Assembly (NCBI GenBank): GCA_024637095.1
Contig: JAGXFV010000039.1
Location: forward strand, 1 to 34,431
DNA: 34,431 nt
Origin: Actinomycetes bacterium
GTDB lineage: Bacteria; Actinomycetota; Thermoleophilia; RBG-16-64-13
Reading direction: 5' to 3'
A program made the position numbers and the translations under genes. Position 1 is the first letter of the stretch. Each line of letters starts with the position of its first letter. The notes under the pieces were generated by a model. It saw only the letters and a list, made by a program, of their open reading frames with translations, made no database searches and was not told the origin of the DNA. Positions 7,664-14,910 of the stretch are shown here, piece by piece.

Positions 7664-7683
7664 GTTGTCACGATGTTGTCACG
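7664..7683 (+). promoter_or_regulatory. Left arm-type integrase site (two GTTGTCAC units)
   Basis: GTTGTCAC occurs twice with 11-bp spacing. The same 20-bp arrangement, with 18 matches, lies at 16990-17009 near the other end, and an inverted variant at 14343-14361. The site overlaps the stop codon of the gene at 7679-8368. Paired short repeats near both att sites are the usual form of arm-type sites for tyrosine integrases carrying an N-terminal arm-binding domain. Confidence 0.68.
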
Positions 7684-8368
7684 TGCGATGGTCGGATCGC
7701 GCTTGCTGGAGGTCCTTGTGAGCCGCCCAAGACTCCAGGTACCCGAAGAGCTCCTCAGTCCCCTGGATCATCGCACCGAACATCTCAAGCAGCAGTGTGG
7801 CTGGGACATGCTGAGGGTGCAAAGGGACTCCTCCCACTATCTCAGCCTCTCCTCCGACTCGCCAAGTCGAGAATACGTGGCTACCCGAGAAGTGCACCCA
7901 CCCAGACGTCTTCTCGTACACAGTATCGAGCCATGGATGAGCGTCAGACGCCAGCTCTCTCAGTCTTTTGTCGAACAGCTTCTTACCTTCCTCGTCACGC
8001 AGATCTTTGACCCGTCCCCCAGCCATGACGTGATTAGCAAAAGCGGCAGGATCTCGGACATGGTCAGCGAGGTAGTGAGCAATCAGGAGGTTATCGAGTT
8101 GCGCCCGGATGAGCATGGCCCCGACGATGATATTCCAGTAGCGGACGACATGGAGAAATCCCTCGGTGAGGTGGAAAGATCGCTGACAGAGGGCTCCCAA
8201 TAACAGGTCGGTTGAATAGAGGTAACCTTCGCCAGCAGCCAGGAACCGCCCGGTGCGAGAGACATGACTCTCCGTGAGCTTCCACAGCCGGCTATGCGGC
8301 CGAACGAGGCTCTCGTGCTCTTCCCACGGGGCTGGTAGTGCCTGCCTGCTATTGAGGTCGAACTTCAT
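7679..8368 (-). CDS. Unknown helical protein, possible HEPN-like partner
   Basis: 229 residues, ATG start, overlapping the upstream gene by 20 nt, so the two are surely one transcript. No signal or membrane segment. The middle (VGAMLIRAQLDNLLIAHYLA, about residues 82-101) resembles the R-x-x-L/D-x-L helix of DUF5677-type HEPN proteins, and a later segment YEKTSGWVHFSGSHV has the S-x3-H-x-S pattern often found in that group. The match is by eye and weak. Paired with the Ymh/HEPN gene next door it may form a two-part RNase or defence unit (inference). Confidence 0.6.
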   Translation of the reverse strand: MKFDLNSRQALPAPWEEHESLVRPHSRLWKLTESHVSRTGRFLAAGEGYLYSTDLLLGALCQRSFHLTEGFLHVVRYWNIIVGAMLIRAQLDNLLIAHYLADHVRDPAAFANHVMAGGRVKDLRDEEGKKLFDKRLRELASDAHPWLDTVYEKTSGWVHFSGSHVFSTWRVGGEAEIVGGVPLHPQHVPATLLLEMFGAMIQGTEELFGYLESWAAHKDLQQARSDHRT

Positions 8369-9068
8369 GCGCGTCAGCCCCCCTTCCTTCTTCCGGAAAA
8401 GCCGACGAAGAACGGAATTCGGCCCCGTGCTGATATCGGAGTTCCGTGATCAGCAGGCTCGCGGTCCCAAGAACTCCCATTGCGTACCGCTCGAGATCGG
8501 GCCGGTTCTGTATCCGGTGGGTGTTGACGTTCCGAACTGCCTTCCAGAAGCCCATCGCTAATACATGCCAACCCTCGCGTTCTTGCACAGTCTTTCCAAG
8601 CGGGAACTCCCCGTTCTCGTGGTGAAAAACCGCGTTCACAAGAGGAATACCCATCTCTTCCTCCGGACGCCCGGCCCACACCCGCACATGATTCTCAAGG
8701 AAGATCGCTGTCTGACTGGCCACCTGGGCCCATCGCCCCTCAGCGACGGCAGTCCGTACCTCGTCCCACAGTTCTGGATCGACGCTGCCTGATTCGAAGC
8801 GGTCTGCCCCCAATGAATCCAGCTCAAAAAGAGCAGCGCGGAGAATGCCTTCCGCCTGTCTGATCCCCCGCGAAAAGGCTCCTTCTCCGGCCCTCGCAAG
8901 ACTCGATCGCGGGAGGTAGCTGAGGAGAGCGAACTGCCGGGGGAATCGATGTTGCTCGCCGAATATGCGCTCGAGGATGCTCTGTGCCTTCTCCCTCCAC
9001 TCCACGAACTCTGAAGAGCATGGCGTTGGCATCAGTGTTCCGATTTCGTCAATGCGCTCTTGGAGCAA
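8349..9068 (-). CDS. TIGR02391/Ymh-like HEPN protein, putative RNase
   Basis: Up to 239 residues. The C-terminal half fits the Ymh (TIGR02391) pattern: a helix with VASQTAIFLENHVRVWAG (about 117-134), then GIPLVNAVFH, GWHVLAMGFWKAVRN and a final helix. R179-N180-x3-H184 makes the R-x4-H signature of HEPN ribonucleases. The N-terminal ~90 residues are helical and unassigned. HEPN proteins usually cut RNA in toxin-antitoxin, abortive-infection and other defence systems. The start is uncertain: TTG at 9068 or ATG at 9032, neither with a strong ribosome site. First gene of a two-gene cargo unit at the element's left end. Confidence 0.68.
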   Translation of the reverse strand: MLQERIDEIGTLMPTPCSSEFVEWREKAQSILERIFGEQHRFPRQFALLSYLPRSSLARAGEGAFSRGIRQAEGILRAALFELDSLGADRFESGSVDPELWDEVRTAVAEGRWAQVASQTAIFLENHVRVWAGRPEEEMGIPLVNAVFHHENGEFPLGKTVQEREGWHVLAMGFWKAVRNVNTHRIQNRPDLERYAMGVLGTASLLITELRYQHGAEFRSSSAFPEEGRGADAHEVRPQ

Positions 9069-9467
9069 TCTTGTCGCGCGCTCAGCGTCCAGAACAGTTC
9101 TCTTTCGCTGAGGAGCGTCTGCCCGCCCGGGTTCCTCTCCATAGAGGCCTCAAGGTCGCTCTCCGGGATCCGCCGGTCGTCTGGGCCACATTGAGAGTCA
9201 AGATATCGGTATCAACTACGTTCGGGTCGAGAGGCATCGGACCACCCCGGTGGGGAGGGGGACGGTTTGACTCCCTGGGATGCTACCAGGAACGCCCCCT
9301 TCCTGGCCACACGGTAGGCGTCTTCTTCAACACGAGCCCCCGGTCAAGGGGAAGGCCTTATCAAGGGGGTCAAAACGCTCAAAACGGCTCTGCGGTGGGG
9401 TCTCGGTAAGCGGCGGTATTCCGCGGACAGGAGCGGCCCGCCTAAGGCGCAATTCCCTGGGAGTGCG
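9069..9467. other. Gene-free stretch inside the element
   Basis: About 400 bp between two minus-strand genes. No frame here looks coding. A perfect 7-bp hairpin, CCAGGAA-(7 nt)-TTCCTGG, lies at 9286-9306 without a T-run on either side. The stretch should hold the promoter of the HEPN pair and the end of the membrane-protein operon, but I cannot pick out convincing boxes. Confidence 0.5.
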
Positions 9468-10082
9468 TCAGAAGTCGGACTTGAAGGCGATCAGCCCCGC
9501 TAGGAATTCCTGCGCACTCCCCGCCGAGGTCTTTGCTCCGTGAGCGATATTGTCGGCGAGCCTCTGAGCTTCCTCGGGACCCACCCCCCACAGTCGCATC
9601 GCCCGGTCGAAGGGCTCCACGAGCTCCTCCAGCGGGATCTCGAAACCCACAGAGAGATTCGCCACGTGGGGAGCTACTACCTCGATCTCACCTACACACC
9701 TGCCGCACCCGCTCAGAAGTGCAATGAGTTTCGCCCGCTCAAGCGGGCCAAAGGAGCCGACCGCACCGCGCTTCGTCCGCAGTCGGCGCTCGAGCGCGAT
9801 CAGATCTTGGAGGTCATTGGTCGACCGTGCCGACGCGGAGACGAGGATCTTCTCGAAGTCGGCATGAAGCCGCAGAGACAGGAGCACCAGGCCAAGCAGC
9901 AGCCCAACGATCAGCAAAACCACCCCGGGTGTCCCGAGCTGGATCACGCTCACTACCTGCAACAAGAGACCGAAGATGAAGGCTAGGGCGCCCCAGAACC
10001 AAGGCAAGTCGATCCTTTTCCACCCGATCCAGAGACCTATCGCCTCAAGTAGGACTGAAGCTAGTGCGATGGCCAAGATCAC
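9468..10082 (-). CDS. Three-helix membrane protein with cytoplasmic domain, unknown
   Basis: 204 residues, GTG start, 36 bp after the preceding membrane-protein gene. Three hydrophobic helices (about residues 2-21, 28-49 and 50-72) are followed by a ~130-residue soluble, mostly helical part with LLSGCGRCVGEIEVVAP (about 121-137). No family recognised. As third gene of the xis-led operon it probably works with the five-helix protein upstream. The pairing of two small membrane proteins on an island is common for abortive or immunity functions, but nothing here proves such a role. Confidence 0.62.
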   Translation of the reverse strand: MILAIALASVLLEAIGLWIGWKRIDLPWFWGALAFIFGLLLQVVSVIQLGTPGVVLLIVGLLLGLVLLSLRLHADFEKILVSASARSTNDLQDLIALERRLRTKRGAVGSFGPLERAKLIALLSGCGRCVGEIEVVAPHVANLSVGFEIPLEELVEPFDRAMRLWGVGPEEAQRLADNIAHGAKTSAGSAQEFLAGLIAFKSDF

Positions 10083-10118
10083 TGGGTGGTGAACCTCGGA
10101 TGCGCGTGACTCACGGCA

Positions 10119-10700
10119 TCAACCACGGTCAGCGAAATAGGCAAGAATCGCAAGAGCATTCGCGATCACAGCGAGGGACCCCGCAATCAGTGACAACAGG
10201 GTCCTGATAGCGCCCCCGCGGCTTACCTCAGTCCCGCCCTCTGCCTTCTGCGCCCAGACCTCCAAGCTGTTCCCAATGAGCACTCCCAGGGGAAATGCTG
10301 CTAGCACGGCGAAGAGGACCGCAAGGATCTTGAGTGGAACTACTAGCAGTGGGTAGTCCAACGCGCTGGCCATAAGATGGAAGCCGGCCGCGGGCCCGGC
10401 GAAGAGTGCCACCCCAAAGAGCAACTCCCAGAGGGCTCTGCGACCACGAAGCCTCCGGAACAGGCCGACCTTGGACAGTTCGGAGAGGCCTCCGATGATG
10501 CCAACAAGGAGGCTGAATCCGGCGAGAACAAGGAAGGGGACCGCTGGCCACCCTTCCAGCCCGAAGTAGAAAGGGACACTCGCAGAGATGGGACCTATCA
10601 GCACGAGCACGGCACCGACAGCGGGGCCACTCATCGAACTGCTGATCTCGCTTCTCTCTGGTATCTCCAGATCCGCCAAGTCTGACTCCCGAGACAACAT
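10119..10700 (-). CDS. Five-helix membrane protein, unknown, coupled to xis
   Basis: 193 residues from the ATG at 10700. This ATG overlaps the stop of the Xis-like gene in the form TGATG, so translation is coupled. After a polar start (about 25 residues) there are about five hydrophobic helices, with a basic loop FRRLRGRRAL between the second and third that should face the cytoplasm. No family recognised. Odd feature: a small DNA-binding recombination factor and an integral membrane protein share one message. Confidence 0.65.
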   Translation of the reverse strand: MLSRESDLADLEIPERSEISSSMSGPAVGAVLVLIGPISASVPFYFGLEGWPAVPFLVLAGFSLLVGIIGGLSELSKVGLFRRLRGRRALWELLFGVALFAGPAAGFHLMASALDYPLLVVPLKILAVLFAVLAAFPLGVLIGNSLEVWAQKAEGGTEVSRGGAIRTLLSLIAGSLAVIANALAILAYFADRG

Positions 10701-10909
10701 CAGCACCCGTCGGTATCGGCATCGCCGGGCTCAGGCCGTGCACCCTCGACGAACGTCTGGAGGTCGCTCTCAGTGATCCGCCAGTCCTTCCCTATCTTGA
10801 ACCCCTTCATTTTGCCAGCAACTAAATAGCGCCGGACGGTTTGCGGGGCCACCTTGAGGAGCCCCGCCACTTCTTCAACCGTATAGACGACCTCTGCCAC
10901 CACCACCAC
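10700..10909 (-). CDS. Excisionase-like (Xis) helix-turn-helix protein
   Basis: About 66-69 residues. YTVEEVAGLLKVAPQTVRRYLVAGKMKGFKIGKDWRI... is the standard MerR-like wHTH of the excisionase family (HTH_17, TIGR01764). It should bind and bend DNA near an att or regulatory site and steer the integrase towards excision, or act as a repressor. AAGGAGG runs straight into four GTG codons in a row (10909-10898); the third or fourth GTG has the better 6-9 nt spacing. Divergent from the gene at 11105 across a repeat-rich control region. Heads an operon with two membrane-protein genes. Confidence 0.86.
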   Translation of the reverse strand: MVVVAEVVYTVEEVAGLLKVAPQTVRRYLVAGKMKGFKIGKDWRITESDLQTFVEGARPEPGDADTDGC

Positions 10910-10919
10910 CTCCTTCGCA

Positions 10920-11100
10920 GGCCTTCTCTCGAGCGTAGCATGGGGAGTGTCTTAGGACGATAGAAGCCGATCGAGGATTGACGGATGCTACGCCGCGACA
11001 TACCATAGGAGCCGATAGAGGCCCATCGAGGCCCCAAAGAGCGCCCCCGCAACTGCGTCAACAGTCCGGGGGCATGGCCAGCACCTAACAAGGAGGCGCT
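10920..11100. promoter_or_regulatory. Divergent control region with direct and inverted repeats
   Basis: Between the leftward xis operon and the rightward pair starting at 11105. Two 18-bp direct repeats (10959-10976 and 11014-11031, 16 of 18 identical, GATAGA..CATCGAGG type) are spaced 55 bp apart, a little over five DNA turns. A perfect 9-bp inverted repeat, GCGTAGCAT at 10933-10941 and ATGCTACGC at 10985-10993, surrounds the first of them. These are plausible binding sites for the Xis-like protein or a repressor. Promoter boxes are not clear. Confidence 0.55.
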
Positions 11101-11104
11101 GACA

Positions 11105-11440
11105 ATGAGAGATTCTAGCGGAGCGACCCTAACCCTTCCTCGCGAACCGGCTACGGTTATCCAGCTCCCGCTGTGGCCTTCGGATGATCTCGACCCGATC
11201 GGGCCCGGGGGTATGCAAGCCCGGGCGCCCAAGCGGAGCGGCCGGCGCCGCTTCTACTCAAACACCGAGCTCCTCAGCCGCCCCCTCGAGCACGTCCTCG
11301 AGGAGCTCTCCGCCCGGGAGATCGGGGAAGCGCTCGGGCTCGGGCACGATACGGGGAATCAGATCCAGCGCGGCCTCCGGCGTCTGGAGCCCGTCGAAGA
11401 GCTCCGGATCCGGCAGTACCTCGAGGCGGTGGTCGCATGA
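11105..11440 (+). CDS. Small possible DNA-binding protein, unknown
   Basis: 111 residues, ATG with AAGGAGG 8 nt upstream, a convincing start. The first 50 residues are Pro/Arg rich (QARAPKRSGRRRFYS). The rest is helical, with LSAREIGEALGLGHDTGNQI (about 70-89), which has the layout of a helix-turn-helix. First gene of the rightward arm of the divergent control region and overlapping the next gene by ATGA. Could be the repressor of the region (inference); no family recognised. Confidence 0.6.
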   Translation: MRDSSGATLTLPREPATVIQLPLWPSDDLDPIGPGGMQARAPKRSGRRRFYSNTELLSRPLEHVLEELSAREIGEALGLGHDTGNQIQRGLRRLEPVEELRIRQYLEAVVA

Positions 11441-11913
11441 GGGAAAGCGAACGAGATCCAGCGGAGGTCCAGGCCGCACGTGAACGCGCCGAAGAGAAAT
11501 ACAGCGCGGACGGCGCGAATGGCGCGGAGATAGTCGAAGCCCTGAAGCGGCTCGAGCTTGCGGAGTGCGACCGCGGCCACGATCTTGAGAAGCCGTTCGA
11601 CTGCCTGCACGAGCGGGCGACGGTTGCGGAGGTCATCTCCGAAGCCCAGCGCCGGGCGACGGAGTACGACCTCGAGGAGCACGAGCTCGCCCACCTGCTG
11701 GGCGCTGCGCTCGTCAGCTGGAGAGGTCGGAAGGCGCGGGCCAGTGAGGTTCCCTATCTGGGGGCCGGCTGGGCTGTGAATATCGCCACGATCGCGATCC
11801 AGGCCGTCTCCCCGAAGTCGCCGGTGTGGTGGTATCTCGATCTGATCGATCGGCAGCTCGAGGGCGGGCAGCTGAGGCTCTTCGGGCCAGTCGCCGCGGA
11901 CTCCATGCCGTAG
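11437..11913 (+). CDS. Unknown soluble helical protein
   Basis: 158 residues, start coupled to the preceding gene by an ATGA overlap. The N-terminal half is rich in Glu and Arg and helical. The C-terminal half has EYDLEEHELAHLLGAALVSW (about 76-95) and a hydrophobic stretch GWAVNIATIAIQAV (about 110-123) too short and polar to be a sure membrane helix, then SPVWWYLDLIDRQL. No family recognised. Ends at the strong 15-bp hairpin. Confidence 0.58.
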   Translation: MRESERDPAEVQAARERAEEKYSADGANGAEIVEALKRLELAECDRGHDLEKPFDCLHERATVAEVISEAQRRATEYDLEEHELAHLLGAALVSWRGRKARASEVPYLGAGWAVNIATIAIQAVSPKSPVWWYLDLIDRQLEGGQLRLFGPVAADSMP

Positions 11914-12009
11914 TGTCTGCGTGAGCGGTGCGACCGGGTATGCGCGGGAGGTGACGGCAGAGAAGCCCACTCCCACATGGCCGACGTGCCGAGCGCGTAG
12001 AGGGGCAGC

Positions 12010-12050
12010 GAGGTAGCCTCCGGGAAGCCAAGAGGCCCGGAGGCTACCTC
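12010..12050. terminator. Perfect 15-bp hairpin between convergent genes
   Basis: GAGGTAGCCTCCGGG at 12010-12024 and its exact reverse complement at 12036-12050, with an 11-nt loop. It sits between the end of the gene at 11437-11913 and the end of the opposite gene at 12064, the right place for a two-way terminator. Neither side has a T-run, so it may work through hairpin strength alone or as an RNA-stabilising or protein-binding site. Confidence 0.6.
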
Positions 12051-12063
12051 AACCCGCAAGACG

Positions 12064-12573
12064 TCACCTCTCGATTTCGAAGCCCGCCCTATCGAAGTAG
12101 CTGTCGTACTCGTCTACCAGGTGAGACCCATGCTCAAGTTCGTGCAAGATGCGAACCAAGTCGTGCTGAAGCTGCGTAACTGCGTAGCTGCCGCCCACGG
12201 TGGGACGAGGCGCCGGGAGATAGGCTCTTCCGCCGTCCACCACCGCATAGCGAATTCGGTAGACGAGTTGGCCCTGGTAGAAGAAATCGGCAAAGCAGAG
12301 AGACGTGCTCCGGTCCGGAAAGTCGGACCAATTGGGCTGATACTCCTCCGAGTCTCGTTCCTGATAACCCCACGCAAGTCCAACCGATATGTCGGCGCGG
12401 TAAGCAGCCCGGGAATGGTGCGCCCCCACCACGTACAGTCTTTCTTCCCAACCCCCATCGGTGGAAGAGCCCATCTCGCCGATCGCGGTCAGAAACGTCG
12501 GCCCACCGCCGATGATCTCCCAATGATCAGCGTCGGACTGCCTGACTAGATCCAGAAGCTCCTCTAGTGTCAT
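12064..12573 (-). CDS. Unknown soluble protein
   Basis: 169 residues from the ATG at 12573, with AAGGGG about 11 nt upstream; a GTG at 12633 is less likely. It starts with a helical MTLEELLDLVRQSDADHW, then a mixed alpha/beta region with several aromatic strands (GGWEERLYVVGAHHSRAAYR, LCFADFFYQGQLVYRIRYAVV) and ends in a helix with HDLVRILHELEHGSHL. The outline recalls the small immunity or effector-associated proteins found on islands, but I recognise no family. Same strand as the gene at 12670, 96 bp downstream of it. Confidence 0.55.
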   Translation of the reverse strand: MTLEELLDLVRQSDADHWEIIGGGPTFLTAIGEMGSSTDGGWEERLYVVGAHHSRAAYRADISVGLAWGYQERDSEEYQPNWSDFPDRSTSLCFADFFYQGQLVYRIRYAVVDGGRAYLPAPRPTVGGSYAVTQLQHDLVRILHELEHGSHLVDEYDSYFDRAGFEIER

Positions 12574-12669
12574 GGCTCTGATCCCCTTGCGTTTCGTTCG
12601 GTTCTTTTGAACCTCTATCGCTTCACGTTTCACGAGCTTATGTGGCGATTCGCCGTAAATGCAACCACT

Positions 12670-13125
12670 CTACCCGGATTCCAGCTTTTGCGCATCCTCT
12701 TGTGCGAGTTCGGTGCAGTCGCCAGACGAGGGGTCGCTTACGAAGTAGATCAGGAACAGACGGGACTCCTCGGAATCCAGTGCCAGGTGGCCGCGCAGCT
12801 GAGGGCCTCCGCTACTCGGCTGGTATTCCAGTAACTGCGGGTCACCGAACAGGGGCCAGGAGAGGATGACCGTCGTCAACTCCCGCCCCCCGTCGAACTT
12901 GGCGTCGAACGCGACGCGAGTGGTGTCGGGAGTGAAGTCGACCTCAGGAGTGACAGGCCACTTCTGGTCTAGGTGAGACACGACCCAGCTATTGAGCTCC
13001 ATGAGCGGCCGCTCCACCAGGTCCTGCTGCGGCAGGCGGCGAACATACTCCTCGAGGTCACTCTCAAACCGCTGCTTCAGCTCCTCGTGTGTCTTGCTGA
13101 ACGGCTGCCACCCCTCTGTCGCCAT
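12670..13125 (-). CDS. Unknown soluble alpha/beta protein
   Basis: 151 residues from the ATG at 13125, preceded by GAGGAGGAGGG with an 8-nt gap. An N-terminal helical part (TEGWQPFSKTHEELKQRFES, LEEYVRRLPQQDL) leads to a strand-rich region (VDFTPDTTRVAFDAKFDGG, ELTTVILSWPLFG, SRLFLIYFVSD) and an acidic end. No signal peptide or membrane helix. No family recognised. Probably one transcript with the gene at 12064-12573. Confidence 0.58.
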   Translation of the reverse strand: MATEGWQPFSKTHEELKQRFESDLEEYVRRLPQQDLVERPLMELNSWVVSHLDQKWPVTPEVDFTPDTTRVAFDAKFDGGRELTTVILSWPLFGDPQLLEYQPSSGGPQLRGHLALDSEESRLFLIYFVSDPSSGDCTELAQEDAQKLESG

Positions 13126-13260
13126 TACTGCACCCTCCTCCTCGTTTCCTTTTGGTCTTGCCTTTGTGTCGATCATATCGGCTATCCGGCTAGCAACTGC
13201 CCCTCTTGCCGTTAGAAAGCATTGTCGAAGAGACGCCTTCCTGCTTAGAATTCATGCTTG

Positions 13261-14235
13261 ATGAACGATAAGACATCCAGGGAGGATCAGGAGTTCCGCT
13301 CTCACGACCTCGAGCCCCTCAGCCCCTACACTCGAGCCACCGAGGAGCGGCAGTGTCGCTGCACGCGCTGTGGCACACGCCGATGGGTGAAATTGGCCAC
13401 ACTACGCCGCAAGGACGGCGTCGCCTGCCGATGGTGTCACGGCTGGGAGAAGTGGAACCCGTGGAGTGAGCACGCGCGGCAGCTCGTGCTCGAGCGGCTG
13501 CAGGAGTTCGGCCAACTGTCACAGGCCCGGTCCTTCTTCGGCGACCAGGCACAGTCTCTCGAGCGGCTGCGGGGAGAGAAGCTCGCGCCGCTCACCGAGG
13601 TCGGAGACCTCTATCAGCCGGTCGGGGTGGTCTGCCTAGAGTGTGGCGAGACGACAGTAACCGTGCCGGAACGGATCTCAGCGGACCGACCGGGCTGGTT
13701 CGGATGTGAGCGCTGCTCCAGTGGTCGGCGGAAGAAGGAGCTCGAGCGGGCTCCGGAGCTATTCGCCGCGAATGGGCTCCGGCTTCTGGGCCCTTGCACG
13801 GGAGAGTACGTACCTCAGAAGGTAGAGTGCATTGAGTGTGGGAGCGAGCGCTCCGTGTCCCTGGACGCCCTCCGGCGCGGCTCCGCTCCCCTCTGCTGGA
13901 CCTGCACCCATGGGATCCGGCCGGACGAGCCCCACCGCGTCTACCTGATCCACTTCGCCGATCTCGGGGTCTTCAAGGTTGGGATCACCCACGACCGCCA
14001 CGACCGCCGCTTGCTCGACCACCAGCTCGCCGGCGGACGCGTCGTTGAGACCGTGCTTGTCCTTGATCGCAAAGAGGCGAGACGTCTCGAGCGGCTGATT
14101 CAGGCGAGGTATTCGGCTTGGACGGTGCCGGACGTGGGTCCGGAGGACCTCCCTCAGGGTGGCTGGACCGAGACCTGGAGTGACAAAGCACCGATGCTCG
14201 ACCTCACGCGGGCATCTCTGCTCCTTCAGGGTTAG
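13261..14235 (+). CDS. Triple zinc-ribbon GIY-YIG nuclease
   Basis: 324 residues from the ATG at 13261. Three successive CxxC...CxxC units bind zinc: C34/C37/C56/C59, C125/C128/C149/C152 and C190/C193/C212/C215, each with about 18-20 residues between pairs. The C-terminal 100 residues form a GIY-YIG-type domain: VYLIHF (about 227-232) for GIY, FKVGIT (238-243) for YIG, then RHDRRLLDH and the helix EARRLERLIQARY with candidate catalytic Glu, ending GGWTETW as in the T5orf172/Mug113-like branch. Such proteins cut DNA; the ribbons probably set target choice. Stand-alone plus-strand gene with no clear ribosome site. Could be a homing-type or defence nuclease. Confidence 0.82.
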   Translation: MNDKTSREDQEFRSHDLEPLSPYTRATEERQCRCTRCGTRRWVKLATLRRKDGVACRWCHGWEKWNPWSEHARQLVLERLQEFGQLSQARSFFGDQAQSLERLRGEKLAPLTEVGDLYQPVGVVCLECGETTVTVPERISADRPGWFGCERCSSGRRKKELERAPELFAANGLRLLGPCTGEYVPQKVECIECGSERSVSLDALRRGSAPLCWTCTHGIRPDEPHRVYLIHFADLGVFKVGITHDRHDRRLLDHQLAGGRVVETVLVLDRKEARRLERLIQARYSAWTVPDVGPEDLPQGGWTETWSDKAPMLDLTRASLLLQG

Positions 14236-14342
14236 CGCCCTCCGTGGTTCCTCTCGAAAACTACCCCGACTGTTTCGGCGCGTCGGACCTTCTATCCGAT
14301 TCCGCTCTGAGTGGTGGCCCTTTTGCAGGGCTTTCTCTGTCC

Positions 14343-14361
14343 TTGACAACGGCATGACAAC
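14343..14361 (-). promoter_or_regulatory. Internal inverted copy of the paired GTTGTC site
   Basis: On the minus strand two GTTGTCA units appear with the same 11-bp spacing as the sites at both ends of the element. It lies in a 294-bp gene-free stretch (14236-14529) between the nuclease gene and the minus-strand gene at 14530; nothing else clear was found there. It may act as a third integrase site or as an operator. On the plus strand it also contains TTGACA, a -35-like hexamer. Confidence 0.55.
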
Positions 14362-14529
14362 TCGGAAACTGACAGAACCCGGGGAGGCCGCTCGGGCTCG
14401 AGGTGAAGCGGCAAGTCCTCTCGAGCGGAGCGCCCGAAGGAAGGAAGGCGCCGCGCCTCCTCCCCGGGTCCATCTTCCTGGGGGCTAGTAACTCAGCCGG
14501 GACCCCCGAATGATCAAACAAAACACGCA

Positions 14530-14868
14530 TTAGCGGACCGCCTGCCGCCGGTTGAGTTCAAGCTCCGCCTCTTCGATCTTCCGGTCCAGGATCTCGATCA
14601 CCTGGCCCGTGCTCAGTTCGTCGAGCAGGTGCTCAAGGCGTTCCTCCGGGGTCTGCCCTTCGCTCTGAATGGCGAGTGCGATCATCTTCGCCACCAGCTC
14701 GGTATTCTGGCGGCTCTCCCGGATCACCATAAGCGCCGCTCTGAGATCACCAGCAAGTTCCGCCATGGCGAGGATCCCGAGCGTGCACTCTTGGAGATCC
14801 CGCATCTGCTCTAAACAAAGCGCGAACGGGCTCTGTTCCGAAAGCAGCAAGGCGATCTCTTCTGGCAA
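14530..14868 (-). CDS. Unknown small helical protein
   Basis: 112 residues from a TTG at 14868; an ATG at 14805 would give about 91. All-helical in appearance: LEQMRDLQECTLGILAMAELAGDLRAAL, then a Glu-rich helical end (LSTGQVIEILDRKIEEAELELNRR). No ribosome site is clear for either start. The composition and the helix pattern of the C-terminal half favour coding on this strand. Divergent from the gene at 14911, with only about 40 bp between the chosen starts. No family recognised. Confidence 0.5.
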   Translation of the reverse strand: MPEEIALLLSEQSPFALCLEQMRDLQECTLGILAMAELAGDLRAALMVIRESRQNTELVAKMIALAIQSEGQTPEERLEHLLDELSTGQVIEILDRKIEEAELELNRRQAVR

Positions 14869-14910
14869 TCCGAAGAGGAGGAGGCGGAATACGTAGGCCT
14901 AGCAGTAGAC

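Noticed and set aside
9180-9240. Possible upstream extension of the HEPN gene from an ATG near 9239 by a frameshift
   Set aside because: The frames do not join without a shift and the upstream peptide shows no coding character.
10920-11100. CRISPR-like array
   Set aside because: Only two imperfect repeats 55 bp apart, no further units and no cas genes.
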